Positions 47,281 through 58,342 of a DNA stretch of 64,000 nt are shown piece by piece. The DNA comes from Calliopum simillimum. Its lineage: Eukaryota; Arthropoda; Insecta; Diptera; Lauxaniidae. The position numbers and the translations under genes are program-made. Location: the NCBI GenBank assembly GCA_951812925.1, contig OX638368.1, positions 154,490,492 to 154,554,491 on the forward strand, in the 5' to 3' direction. Positions within the stretch are counted from its first letter, which is position 1. The number at the start of each line of letters is the position of its first letter. The notes beneath the pieces were generated by a model. It was not told where the DNA came from. It saw only the letters and a program-made list of their open reading frames with translations, and did no database searches.

Positions 47281-50050
47281 CCCTCTCAGACACAAAAATC
47301 AGAGCGTTGAGCTAAAATTCTGAAAATTTGCACTTAGGCTAATATGACAACGCTGAACACGATTCTGTAAAAAAATTTCAAGAAAAATGTACCTCTGGAC
47401 CGAAAATCCATGTCCCATATATGGGACATTCGTACGCTAAGTACCCAAAATTCTTACCAATATTTACATTATTTTTTATTGATGCTCGAACTAAATAGTT
47501 TCTTTTTTCATTTTCATTTTATTTATAAAGAAGATTTTTTATGAATATAAAAATATAAACTTAAGTTTACTGAAAAAAACAAAAAAAGTAGTAAAAGTTC
47601 AAAAAGTTCACTGAAGGATATGTACATCTAATAGTAGAATACAGTAAGATAGGAATAGATCAGTTATTTTTCATGATATGCAGCAAAACAATTGCTTCCC
47701 CTTTTCAAACATAAATATACGTTGCACTTCTTGCATAGAATGAATGTTTTTTTATCGCAGTCCCCATTCTTGCAACGTCCATTACTTTTGGTGTCTACAA
47801 AATATGGGATATGTAGACTGGCGTCCGTTCGTACCTGTTTTGGTGGCTGATGCTGCATTGGCCGCTTTCGTTTTGGAGCAGTTGATGGAAACATGTCGTC
47901 ATTATTTTCTTCCATTTCAGCATTATTTGCAGAAGTAGATGGTGCTGTTGCACTAAGCTTTGAAGGTCTTCCACGTTTTGGTGTTTCTATAACAGGCTGC
48001 TGGTGAACCTGTTGAACTTGAAGTAGGGAATTAGCTACCTCTAAGCGAAAATGTAATGAATCAAGGATGTGTTTGGTTGGAGTTAATTTTTTTATGCAGT
48101 CAGCTCTGTACTCCATCCATGCTGCTGTTAGAGCCACATCCATGAAGTGCATTATAACACGTAGCGTCCACTTCGAAGTTCGAATATTGATTCTATAGTA
48201 CTGAATCATTTGATCTAACAGATCAACTCCACCCATGCATATGTTATACAGACGCACAACTTCTGGACGAGTAACTTCCACAAATTGAGCTGATTCTTTA
48301 TCCCATCTTTGTGCTTTATCTTCCAACCCAACTCCAACAAAATTGGATGCAAGATTCACGACTTTATTGTCAAACCATCTGTAAAAATTACTTTTCCATT
48401 TTCACTAAAGCATTGTGCAGATGCTCCACGACCCCTCTTGGACATTGCCTTTTGATCAGGTAAAGGAGGATTTGAAAAACGGTTTACACGAACTGTACCT
48501 GCTGCAAAAATGCCTCTGTTCAAAAGAATCGTTTTCATAAGATTTTTATTCAAAGGAGTGGTCGAACCTTGATACACTATAAAATCGTATGGTATTCCGC
48601 TTTTTCCGCAAAGGAAATATACTTTTATGCCCCATGGGCATGGTTTTCCTTTTATGTACTGTTTGGCACAAAATTTTCCTTTAAATGGTATTATCTGTTC
48701 ATCTACGCATAGGTTTTCTTCCAAAGGTAGTTCTTTCAATCTACGACGAACCTGTTCAATGATGGGACGAACTTTATACAAGCGATCTTTGCAATCTGGC
48801 GGGCGAACTGAAACATCAGTTAAATGCAAATGACTTCGCAGTGAAAAAAATCTATTGACAGACATATTTTCTGTAAAAAATGGAATTCCCCAGCGTCTGT
48901 CATAGTACATTCGCACTCGTGGCAGTTTGAAGCAGCTCATCATTATATGTTGAGCAAATAGCACTCGAATTTCATCAGCATTACACGGTTTGAAGTTATT
49001 ACTTCCTTTTTGTATAGCACATACATTTGTAAAATGTGCTGCAGATGCATAAAAACTATCCGTAAAATACTTCGAAAAATAGGAGTAAGGTGTGCCCACA
49101 GCCTGATCTTCTTCTTCTGGTTGAACAAAATTCATACCATTTGGTTCATCTTCTTGAAGCAATCTCGTTTTCCAAACAATTTCCTTTTTTTTTGTAAATT
49201 GCAGTTCGCCTGATGATGAGGACGGTTCGGTTTCCTCGATAAGATCAACCAAGTCAGATATGTTTACACCCAAATCTTGAAGATCTTGTTGATCAGGGAT
49301 TGGTACATCCATGCTATCAAAAATAACTTCCTCATTTTCATCACTCTCGTCTTGACTTGCTCTTTCATTGCAGATAACGATGGAAAATTCTGCATTATGA
49401 ACACTCTTTACAGCTATTTCAATACCTTCCTCATCCTCATCAAAATCTTCTAAATCGGAAGCAATTTCGAGGGCTTCTAAAATTTCTTCCTCATTTAATG
49501 TCCTTCTTTTTGAAATTTTTTTTAAAAACAAATGATACGAAACTATAACAAAATGAAATTTGTCATATAATTACCATTAAAACCGACTTCAAAACATTAA
49601 AATTACCTTAGATCTTAATAAAAAATTTCTGGTGATAAAAACTCAAAACGGCAACCACTCCGTACGATTGTCCCTTATAAGGGACACGTCAAAATCTTGT
49701 CTGAAGACTACCGTAAATAAAAATAACTTTGATATTATTTATTGAATCACTTGTTTTATATGTTGTTAACACTCACTGATTTTATTTATCAAAAAATTTA
49801 TCAAAAAAGCACTTTCTAGAGTCGCCAAAGTTTTGACTTATTCGAACACATAACAAGCTTTCATTAAAATTGTCACAACAATGACAATGATCATGAAGTC
49901 AACCTAATATTTATTTTTTTATAACGGCAAAAGGCCGTTGTTTTGCACAGCATCAATAGAAAACAAAAAAAATGCCAACATCCAGCAAGCCATGAATTTT
50001 AAAATCAGAAACTCTTTTGTCCTTTATAAGGGACATTGTGTCTGAGAGGG
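47281..50050 (-). mobile_element. piggyBac-family transposon, complete ends, defective
   Basis: A 2,770-bp element with 15-bp perfect inverted ends CCCTCTCAGACACAA, bounded by TTAA. Subterminal palindromes occur: TGTCCCATATATGGGACA at 47411-47428 and GTCCCTTATAAGGGAC at 49670-49685, with CGTACG beside each, and a third TCCTTTATAAGGGACA at 50020. It carries one transposase gene on the minus strand, with a frameshift and an internal deletion. Confidence 0.95.
47664..49531 (-). pseudogene. piggyBac transposase, frameshifted and lacking second catalytic Asp
   Basis: DNA transposase of the DDE_Tnp_1_7 type. The start at 49531 gives an acidic N-terminus (EEEILEALEIASDLEDFDED), usual for the family. 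The first catalytic Asp is in NLCVDEQIIPFKGK, and GVDLLDQMIQYYRINIRTSK holds the third. The Cys-rich tail has CKNGDCDKKTFILCKKCNVY then CLKRGSNCFAAYH. Between STTPLNK and NLMKTILLNRGI the usual segment with the FDN-type second Asp is absent, an in-frame internal deletion of roughly 30-40 residues. A one-base loss in a T run at about 48385 shifts the frame just before RWFDNKVVNLASNF, splitting it into 391 and 231 codons. Non-functional as it stands. Confidence 0.9.
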
Positions 50051-50395
50051 TTAAGTGTAAAAAATTTTGGGGAAAAAAGATTTTTTTTACCAAGAAATAT
50101 TTTTTTTGTAAAAAGAACACTTGAAAATAAATGGGACCAGTAACTTAGATTTATCAATTTACAAACTTTAGTGTAAGCTATAAATTTTTGAAAAAACGGC
50201 CTTTTCATGAAAATGACTAAAAGCTCCAATTTCAACACCCTGTATTTTAACAACAAATGGTACTAGGACCAAATCCTCCCTGATTGTTGTTCTTGCACAC
50301 CGGATCTACCATATTGCCGAATTTGAACGAAATCGGAGAAAAAAAACTTTTGAGCTGATACTCTTGGCGTGGATTGCCTTCATAGACTATATCGT

Positions 50396-53240
50396 CCATA
50401 TACAAGTGAAAAGTACCAAGTCAGTTTTTCAAGTTTTGAGATATTTGATGTCCAAAAAATTTAATTTTGTTTTTTTTTTTGTATGGAAATCGTTGTTTCA
50501 CTTATACTTTTATGATGAAAATAACTACCCTTAAGCAGATATATGGCTAGATGGGTCCTATCAAACCAAAGACTATAATATTTTAGACCAGAAATACCAG
50601 ATGACTCAAATCTCATGAAACTGACTTATGTAGAATTTATCACTTGTGTAGGAACGATATGCAAATGAATATCCGATGTTCGGATTTTGAAATAATCGAA
50701 TATAAATAAAAGTTAAATTTTTTGGTTTTTGTACCATAACTTTTGCAAAAATGCATCAAAAAGTCTAAAAATTTTAATGTTGTCATTATTTATATTCCTA
50801 TGTATATCGACTTAATTTTGGCACTAAATGGTAATGTTTCTTCAAAAAAAAAAAGAATTGAAAAATTTTCCTATACAGTCCTAAATTTACATGGAAATAC
50901 CGTACTTTTTGGAATAAAAAATATTTTGTTTAGTAGGTGTTGGAAATCACTATTTTAAATAAATAAATAGAAATTTAAGAAACTTCTTCGCCCATGAGAA
51001 AATTATGAAAAATATGTACGCACTCTCCACATATCTAGAATCTTGATTTCGATTTTTTCGGAGGGGAATAAGTTGCTTAAATTTCTATTTACTTTTTGGA
51101 ATTCGTGATTATCATTAATAAATGAAATATTTGGGCTTAATTTCATTCCCAAGTCTAATCTAAGTAGTCAAAAAAAAAAAAAAAATATATATAAACAATT
51201 TTTACTAACTATGTACTTGTTTAAAAAATTCATTTCCACTCTTACTTCCTTGACACAAAATGCGAGTTTATTGTACGGATCATAATATTATTCTTATTTT
51301 GCTTTTTTTTCACAAAATATCATTCAAGTAATACAAATCCTTTTAACTTTTGTTAAATTATACAAAGCCATTTTGCAGCTCTGCAAAAATCTCAATTACC
51401 AACCCTTATGGAAAATTCATATACACGTTTTTCCTAATTTAACCAGTAAATGCAATTTAGACAATGCATTTCCATTAAAGTTGTGCTTACCAACAACAGA
51501 AAAGCAGCAACAGCAACACCAACTGCATTGTGCTATCATTGAAAATGCAACTACCACAATGAAAAAGCAAAACAGCTAAGGAAACTTAAGGATCAAAGAT
51601 TCTTATATTCTATATCCTTGTAATGCATGCTCAAGGAAAATGAAGAGAAAATCGTTTTGACTTCTACACACTGTAGTCGTAGAATAATTTGCACGCAAAC
51701 ACCAAATTATTTGCACGTACCAAAAACATTTTTACATTCTGCGTTGCTTCTAATTTTGTTATTGTAAGTAGATTCAGACAAAACCATAACCATCTCGTAC
51801 TCGAGCAGGAAACTCATTTCCAAATTACCATTTGTTATATTTATCTTCTAAATAAGCAGTTTTAGCGCAAAATTTAGCATTAAGCTTTGGTCTCGTAAGT
51901 GGTATTTTTCTCTACAGTGCATACATTTATAAAATAAAAATTGGATTTGTTTTTAAAAATTCTATAAATATTTTTAACATTAATGTAATAATACTTTATA
52001 TCAAAGCAAGGTATAGATTATTTGCACTGGAATCTAAGGAATCCAGTATTTAAGTTTGTACATTTGATTTATGTATTGTAGTATTTAGCTCAGAATTTAG
52101 AAGCATAAATTTCCTGCGATAAAAGTTTCATTTTGTGCAAAAATGCCGCCGCATGTTATGTTTAGTTAAAAATTTTGATACATTTTAATTTCAGCTACTA
52201 TTTCGTCTTTCCAGAAATAGCAATTCTTGTGGATTTAACTTCTTGTCTGAGACAAACATTCACTTACTGCTATCAGACATCGAGAAATTTGAACAAATCC
52301 AACATGTCATAAAGCAATACAAGCCTCAACCAAGCACTAGCAATGTTGGTATATTCAAAGGAGTTATCTCAACTGAGCCAAAAGGCATGTTTACGCATTA
52401 CTTATTTTAATACAACACGAGCACAGGAATCAACACAACAAAAGTTGTGCAACATAATGCCTACTTATGTGCGGCACCATGTTAAGGGGCCAAACACACA
52501 ATACAAAAATTATAAATATTTGTTTTTTTGCCAAATAACAACAAAACCACAACTAAATTTAAGACGTTGACATTTCAGCTCATTTTATGCTGGCCCCAGA
52601 AGGGGCTCCAATAATGTCTGAGACCAAATGAGGAAACCACAAACATACAAAAATATAAACAAAACACAAACACATAATAAACAGATTCATATATACTTAC
52701 ATACTTATAAGGGTGGGCCAAACTGTACGGAAGAAGTTTAACCGACCTCGGCTACCCCTTTATGTAAGAGTACATACAATTCTAAAAAAATACGCCGAAA
52801 AAGCTATATCTCTACGTTCAACTTTAGTTCGGCGCATTTTCGATTGAAACGTTTACTTTGCAGTCAATATATTTTCAATTTACATACACACATGTAAATT
52901 TTGAGTTTTTCATTGAATTTTTCAAGCAAAACACCAATCCAAGTGTTTTTGAGTAGTGTGACGCCAAATTTGACATCCATTTGTCACTAAGGTGCCAGTT
53001 TAAGGAACTAACTTGACAGTTTTTATTATTTTACCCAACAAAATACCATCCAATGCATATTTTGGCGCGATAATTTGGTATCTGATGCTTATTTTCCGTC
53101 TGTGATCGTATTTATTTAGTTTTATTTTTAATTTACTTAAAACATGTTTTAACAGACTTTCTGTCATCTTCAAAAACTCTATTTTGACCTATTACCAGAC
53201 TGGATCAAATACATAAATGAATGCAAAGAACCGAAGCGTA
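50396..53240. other. Unassigned DNA; one exon candidate
   Basis: AT-rich sequence without transposon signatures except the candidate at 52195-52410. This may be intron or intergenic host DNA. Confidence 0.35.
52195..52410 (+). CDS. Candidate 3' exon, 71 codons (speculative)
   Basis: A 3' splice site (TTTTAATTTCAG) ends at 52194, preceded in frame by TAA. It is followed by an open frame of 71 codons to TAA at 52408-52410, reading LLFRLSRNSNSCGFNFLSET, then DIEKFEQIQHVIKQYKPQPS and TSNVGIFKGVISTEPKGMF. Composition is more protein-like than the neighbouring AT-rich frames. I recognise no domain. It could be a terminal host exon, an old retroelement piece, or chance. Confidence 0.22.
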   Translation, partial: LLFRLSRNSNSCGFNFLSETNIHLLLSDIEKFEQIQHVIKQYKPQPSTSNVGIFKGVISTEPKGMFTHYLF

Positions 53241-53584
53241 AAACTTTCTAGCGCTTCTGATCCAAGCTCTTCAAAAGCGCTTGTCCCCATAGAAATTTAG
53301 AAGCAATTTCATAATGATTTTTTATAAGGCTGCAGTAAGAACAATATGGGTTCGAACCCAGCCCGGGTGATTTTTTTTTTTACTTTTTTTATTAAAATAT
53401 TTTTTATTCAACATTTTTTTATTTCACTTTCTATGTTACTTTCTCTTATTTATTTACTTTTGTTTAATTGAACTGAAACTGATTACACAATGATTCCATG
53501 TCAGGCTGCAGTAAGAACAACTTGGGTTGGAACCCAGTCCGGATGATTTTTTTTTTATTTTCCTATTTTTTTGCTTTATTTTTA

Positions 53585-53746
53585 TACCCTACACCCAGGG
53601 TATATTCACTTTGTCCTTCCGTTTGTAACGCAGAGAAGGAGGCGTGGCAGATATAGAAAAGTATACATATTCTTGATCAGCGTCACCTCCTGAGTCGATA
53701 TAGCCATGTCCGTCTGTCTGTCTGGCTGGCTGGCTGGCTGGCTGGG

Positions 53747-53788
<42 letters not shown>

Positions 53789-54422
53789 TGTGTTAAAATA
53801 CACTTTTTGGGAAAACTGAGCAAGATAATTCAATGAAATTTGGTACACTGCCTCTGTTGTCAAAGTTAGCTCGGGGGATTGAAAATGAGCAAAATCGGTC
53901 AACAGACACGCCTACCGCCCATACAAAAATTATATTCAAAATGCAATTTTAGGAGTATTTTTCACGGCAATGCAACCACAATACACATAAGTACTACAAA
54001 TTGTAAGCGCAAGCTCTGATAAAAAACTGAGCGAATTCGGACAAGAGGGCGTGGCACCTCCCATACAAGCAAAAGCTTCAAAACACTATACTGAAAGCGT
54101 TTTTGAGATATTCGAACCAACTTCGACTCAGACACTAAAAATTATAAATGAAAGCTCTCAGCAAAAATTGGTTGAAATCGTACAAGGGGGCGTGGCACCT
54201 CCCATATAAGCAAAAGTTTCAAAATGCTATACTGAAAAAGTTTTTTGAGATAATCCAACTAAATTTCACTCTGACACTAAAAACTATAAATGCAAGCTCT
54301 GAACAAAAACTGGGTGTACTCGGACAAGAGGGCGTGGCACCTCTCATATAAGCAAAATTTTCAAAATACTGCAGTGTAGGGTATTTATTTTTTGGCCAGG
54401 CCAAAATTTACACCCTTACTAG
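53585..54422 (+). mobile_element. Helentron/mini-me-like element 1, complete
   Basis: Starts ATACCCTACACCCAGGGTAT, followed by the dipteran core (TATTCTTGATCAGCGTCACC, CGATATAGCCATGTCCGTCT), a GGCT microsatellite and three units of a ~141-bp repeat with GGGCGTGGCACCTCCCATA (cores at about 54050, 54191, 54333). It ends with GTGTAGGGTATTTA, the hairpin TTGGCCAGGCCAA, 16 bases, and CTAG followed by T residues. The hairpin near a CTRR end, and insertion in a T run, match Helitron-like non-autonomous elements. No helicase is encoded. Confidence 0.8.
53721..53790 (+). repeat. GGCT/CTGG microsatellite in element 1
   Basis: About 17 units of CTGG with one CTGGGTGG interruption, directly after the CCATGTCCGTCTGTCTG core. 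This is the usual expansion site of the mini-me/GTCY type. The reverse strand is open as Gln-Pro-Ala-Ser repeats and is not a gene. Confidence 0.9.
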
Positions 54423-54589
54423 TTTTTTATTAACATATTTTTTATGCAACATTTTTTTATTTCACTCTTCATATCATCGGGCATTGGTGTAGCGGTCAAC
54501 GAGTTGGTAAATGTAAGTAAAAATAATCTGTTTCTATCTATCACACGGACGGATTCAAATCCTGGTGCTGCCAGTTTTTTTATTTTTTA

Positions 54590-54723
54590 TACCCTACACC
54601 CAGGGTATATTCACTTTGTCCTTCCGTTTGTAACGCAGAGAAGGAGGCGTGGCAGGTATGGAAAACTATATATATTCTTGATCAGCGTCACCTCCTGAGT
54701 CGATATAGCCATGTCCGTCTGCT

Positions 54724-54778
<55 letters not shown>

Positions 54779-55557
54779 GTGTGTGTGGAAATACATTTTT
54801 TGGGAAAACTGAGCCACATAATTCAATGAAAATTGGTATTCTGCCTCCGTCGTAAAAGTTAGCTCGGGGGATTGAAAATGAGAGAAATCGGTCAACGGAC
54901 ACGCCTACCTCCCATACAAAAAATATATCAAAATGCAATAATAAGAGCATTATTTGCAATAACAGAAGCAAAATACACATAAATACTAGGAAAAGTAAGT
55001 ATAAGCTCTGAGAAAAAACTAGGCGAATTCGGACTAGAGGGCGTGGTACCTCCCTTACAAACAAAAGTATCAAAATGTTATACGGAAAGCGTTTTTTGAG
55101 ATAACCCAACCAAATTACACTCGGATTTATAAATGCAAGCTATACGCAAGATCTGGGTAAACTCGGACGAGAGGGCGTGGCCCCTCCCCTATAAGCAAAT
55201 GTTTCAAAATTATATAATGAAAGTGTTTTTTGAGATAATCCAACCAAATTTCACTCAAACACGAAAAACATTAATCGTAAATTCTGAGCGTAAAGTAGGC
55301 GATCTACGATTAGAGGGCGTGGCACCTCCCATTCAAAATGCTATACTGAAAGATTTTTTAAGGAAAACCTAGCCGAATTTTACCCAAACACTCAGAACAG
55401 TAAATGCAAGCTCTACGCAAAATCAAGGTAAGCTCGGAGGTGAGGGCGTGGCACTTCCCATATAAACCATTTGTTCTTATACTCTCCTAATAATATACTT
55501 GAAATACAGTGTAGGGTATTTAGTTTTTGGCCAGGCCAAAGATACCACCCTTACTAG
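54590..55557 (+). mobile_element. Helentron/mini-me-like element 2, complete
   Basis: Same design as element 1: ATACCCTACACCCAGGGTAT start, core, about 14 GGCT units (54725-54778), and four ~130-142-bp repeats with GGGCGTGGxxCCTCCC (cores at about 55042, 55176, 55318, 55447). It ends with GTGTAGGGTATTTA, TTGGCCAGGCCAA, 16 bases and CTAG at 55554-55557 followed by T residues. One more internal repeat than element 1. Confidence 0.8.
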
Positions 55558-55780
55558 TTTTTTTTTAATTTTATTGATAAAACGCTTACCGCAGCATTAC
55601 ATATAAGCGATTTAAAAGCCCTTTTGAAGTAAGGCTGCGGTAAGCTTTAGCGCGCTTATATCCTATGATATAAAATGTTAAAAAAAAAGAATAGTTCTTA
55701 CGCAGCGGAAGCGCTTATTGGTGAAAAGATGCACTTTAGAAGGATTTTTGAAGCACTGCTTTTCCCATTGGGAAAGGACA

Positions 55781-55950
55781 CACACGAAGGAGTTTTCGTA
55801 TACCTTCTCGATGAAATCGAAACTTGAAATTCAATTCTTAGTCAAATAAACATCAGATTTGAAATAATTGTGCCGAAAAGTGCATTGAAAGTTGAGGTAT
55901 GGTTCCTTGCGTATTTTTTCTTAGAATTGAATGGCATTTAGCTGAGGTCG
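55781..55950. other. Short spacer between two elements
   Basis: Nothing recognised, except GGTCG at 55946-55950, the left half of a possible target duplication of the next element. Confidence 0.4.
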
Positions 55951-56335
55951 CACAGTGATGCGATTAGTACGTGCTAGACGGAAAAAATTATTTTTTTTGC
56001 AGTTTTTTATGTTTTAGGTATGGGAAAGTACAAAAAAAATTATTTCAGAATTTTTGGACAAGTGGGTGTGGCACCTCCCACACGACCTTTTTACATTTTG
56101 GGCTATATCTTGAAAACGGAACGACCTATGGTTGCAAAATTTTAAGTGTATAAGTTTAATGTAGTTTCTTAAATTTATAAAAAATTGCAGCACAATTAGA
56201 CAAGTGGGCGTGGTACCTCCCATACAACTGAAATATAAATTGCTCCATAACTATCGAAAAAATCTGCAATAACGAAATTTTAAGTAGACGTGTAATATTT
56301 GATTTCTAAGGCACTAGTAATATCAATAATATTAA

Positions 56336-58342
56336 TATAGACTGTTTCCATTTCAATTCAACCGGTGAGTGTGCACTTAGGTTTGCAAATCAACTTCAAA
56401 CTAGCAAAATATTTTTCTACAATCAAAATAAGGGAACATGTATTTTTTTTTTTTTTTGGTTTGGACCAAAATTGGGGATTTTATGGCGTTTTGTAGGAAT
56501 TTTGCCGAAAATTTAATTTTGAAAAATTCATGAAGTGTAATCGGTTTTTTCAACCGCATTTCTTTATTTCTCAACTGATTTACATGAATCAAAATTTATT
56601 TGGTGCATAATGAAATTCTTTTAAGTAATAATTAAAAAAAAAAATTTCTTTAACCCTTACTTTCCTTAAAATTGATGTTTATATTTTAAATAACAATGCT
56701 AATTTTCTCAAAAACACCATCTTTTTTTTTCTCGAAAATTTGCACAGTGATAGTAAAGCACGTCCTCTTTATTCCAGTAATGGCGGTTTTCTTGCTTTTT
56801 TCGTTATAAGTGTAAAATTTGCAAATTTTTAACGTTAATATTGAGTTCTTCTATACAAAATGAATAAAAAAAATTACACAGTTCCATTTTCACTTTCCTA
56901 GACGGTTTTGCGATACTGATTCCGAAAATGGCACTTACATTCTTCTACCATTTTTGGTTTTCAAGATATCTTGAAAAACTTGAATAAAACCCATAAATTT
57001 GAAAAAAACCGAATTCTTAATTTTTGAGACACAAAATTCATTTATAGTAAGTTAGATGGAACTTAAATATACTCACGGTATAGAAAACCAAGCATTGTTT
57101 TGTTTTTTGCGATTTGACCGTACCTTTGCTTTTGTTTTTCTTAGAAAGTTATCGGGATTTTTATTAGTTTTTTTTTCGATTACTTTCGTGTAATTGTGTT
57201 GTGCTGTTCTGGCTATGTAACAAGAAGTTAACCCTCTGCTTCCCTCACTCTTCCAAACATGGCATTTTTGAATACTTTTGCATTTCTTTGCATTTTTCCA
57301 CTGTTCAATTTTGTTTATTCTAAAGGAATAAAGTTCATCAACAGCAAAATTTTTGATAATTTTATATTGAACTAAAATTTTTAATTGAATAGCTGGTGTC
57401 AGTTTTAGCACTTGAGTTAGAAACTCACAAGCAGTCTGGATAGCAGCCGTGTGGTCATTTCACAGACTATGATGTGTCGCGAAATTACATGAAGCAATCG
57501 AAAAAGAAACTAATAAAAATCCCGATAACTTTCTAAGAAAAACAAAAGCAAAGGTACGGTCAAATCGCAAAAAACAAAACAATGCTTGGTTTTCTATACC
57601 GTGAGTATATTTAAGTTCCATCTAACTTACTATAAATGAATTTTGTGTCTCAAAAATTAAGAATTCGGTTTTTTTCAAATTTATGGGTTTTATTCAAGTT
57701 TTTCAAGATATCTTGAAAACCAAAAATGGTAGAAGAATGTAAGTGCCATTTTCGGAATCAGTATCGCAAAACCGTCTAGGAAAGTGAAAATGGAACTGTG
57801 TAATTTTTTTTATTCATTTTGTATAGAAGAACTCAATATTAACGTTAAAAATTTGCAAATTTTACACTTATAACGAAAAAAGCAAGAAAACCGCCATTAC
57901 TGGAATAAAGAGGACGTGCTTTACTATCACTGTGCAAATTTTCGAGAAAAAAAAAGATGGTGTTTTTGAGAAAATTAGCATTGTTATTTAAAATATAAAC
58001 ATCAATTTTAAGGAAAGTAAGGGTTAAAGAAATTTTTTTTTTTAATTATTACTTAAAAGAATTTCATTATGCACCAAATAAATTTTGATTCATGTAAATC
58101 AGTTGAGAAATAAAGAAATGCGGTTGAAAAAACCGATTACACTTCATGAATTTTTCAAAATTAAATTTTCGGCAAAATTCCTACAAAACGCCATAAAATC
58201 CCCAATTTTGGTCCAAACCAAAAAAAAAAAAAAAATACATGTTCCCTTATTTTGATTGTAGAAAAATATTTTGCTAGTTTGAAGTTGATTTGCAAACCTA
58301 AGTGCACACTCACCGGTTGAATTGAAATGGAAACAGTCTATA
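56336..58342. repeat. Near-perfect palindrome, ~830-bp arms, ~300-bp spacer
   Basis: Left arm about 56336-57170 and right arm about 57508-58342 are reverse complements. Every segment I compared matched; the only difference seen is 15 versus 16 bases in one T/A homopolymer (56442-56457 against 58220-58235). Pairing sums are 114678 at the outer end and 114677 further in, consistent with that single indel. Identity drops sharply inside 57170 and 57508, so the centre is unpaired. Transcription through it would give a very long hairpin RNA. Confidence 0.9.
57073..57411 (-). pseudogene. Unrecognised open frame spanning palindrome spacer and arm
   Basis: 112 codons from MLKLTPAIQLKILVQY to NNAWFSIP. 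The last ~35 codons (TNKNPDNFLRKTKAKVRS onward) lie in the left arm. The right arm encodes the identical tail in the plus direction (about 57500-57605), preceded by VAKLHEAIEKE, similar to but not the same as HNYTKVIEKK here. Two divergent copies of one coding 3' end thus flank the spacer. I do not recognise the protein. It is basic and may be a transposon protein remnant. Confidence 0.3.

Larger units (their letters stand above)
47277..50054. repeat. TTAA target-site duplication pair of the piggyBac element
   Basis: TTAA at 47277-47280 and 50051-50054 directly flank the inverted ends, the invariant piggyBac target. The foldback arm reads continuously across if the insert is ignored. Confidence 0.95.
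45860..50395. mobile_element. Large GTT-centred foldback element, interrupted by piggyBac
   Basis: Left arm 45860-46490 pairs with right arm 46610-47280 plus 50051-50395. Examples: GCAATCCACGCCAAGGGTAT (45880) with the complement at 50365; GGGATTCGGACGCCACATGG (46261) with CCATGTGGCGTCCGAATCCC (47153); TCATATGAAAGGTATTTTA with its complement at 46617. The centre (46497-46535) is GTT-rich. The right arm has about 250 bp of extra sequence at 46890-47140. The piggyBac insert at 47281-50050 splits the right arm. The inner arms resemble those of the element at 7083-8919. No enzyme is encoded outside the insert. Confidence 0.7.
53250..55780 (+). mobile_element. Composite repeat with tRNA-like modules, copy 2, interrupted twice
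   Basis: Starts near TAGCGCTTCTGATCCAAGCT and ends near GCGGAAGCGCTTATTGGTGA, matching 35636-36240 at both sides. tRNA-like module 1 occurs twice here: GGGTTCGAACCCAG at about 53350 and GGGTTGGAACCCAG at about 53524, each followed by a T run. Module 2 (about 54485-54580) has GTGTAGCGGTCAACGAGTTG and GGATTCAAATCCTGG, then T residues. Helentron-like elements are inserted after T runs at 53585 and 54590. Without them the unit is about 725 bp. Confidence 0.65.

Noticed and set aside
53606..55109. Gln-Pro-Ala-Ser repeat frames on the reverse strand
   Set aside because: Translation of the GGCT microsatellites in the Helentron-like elements.
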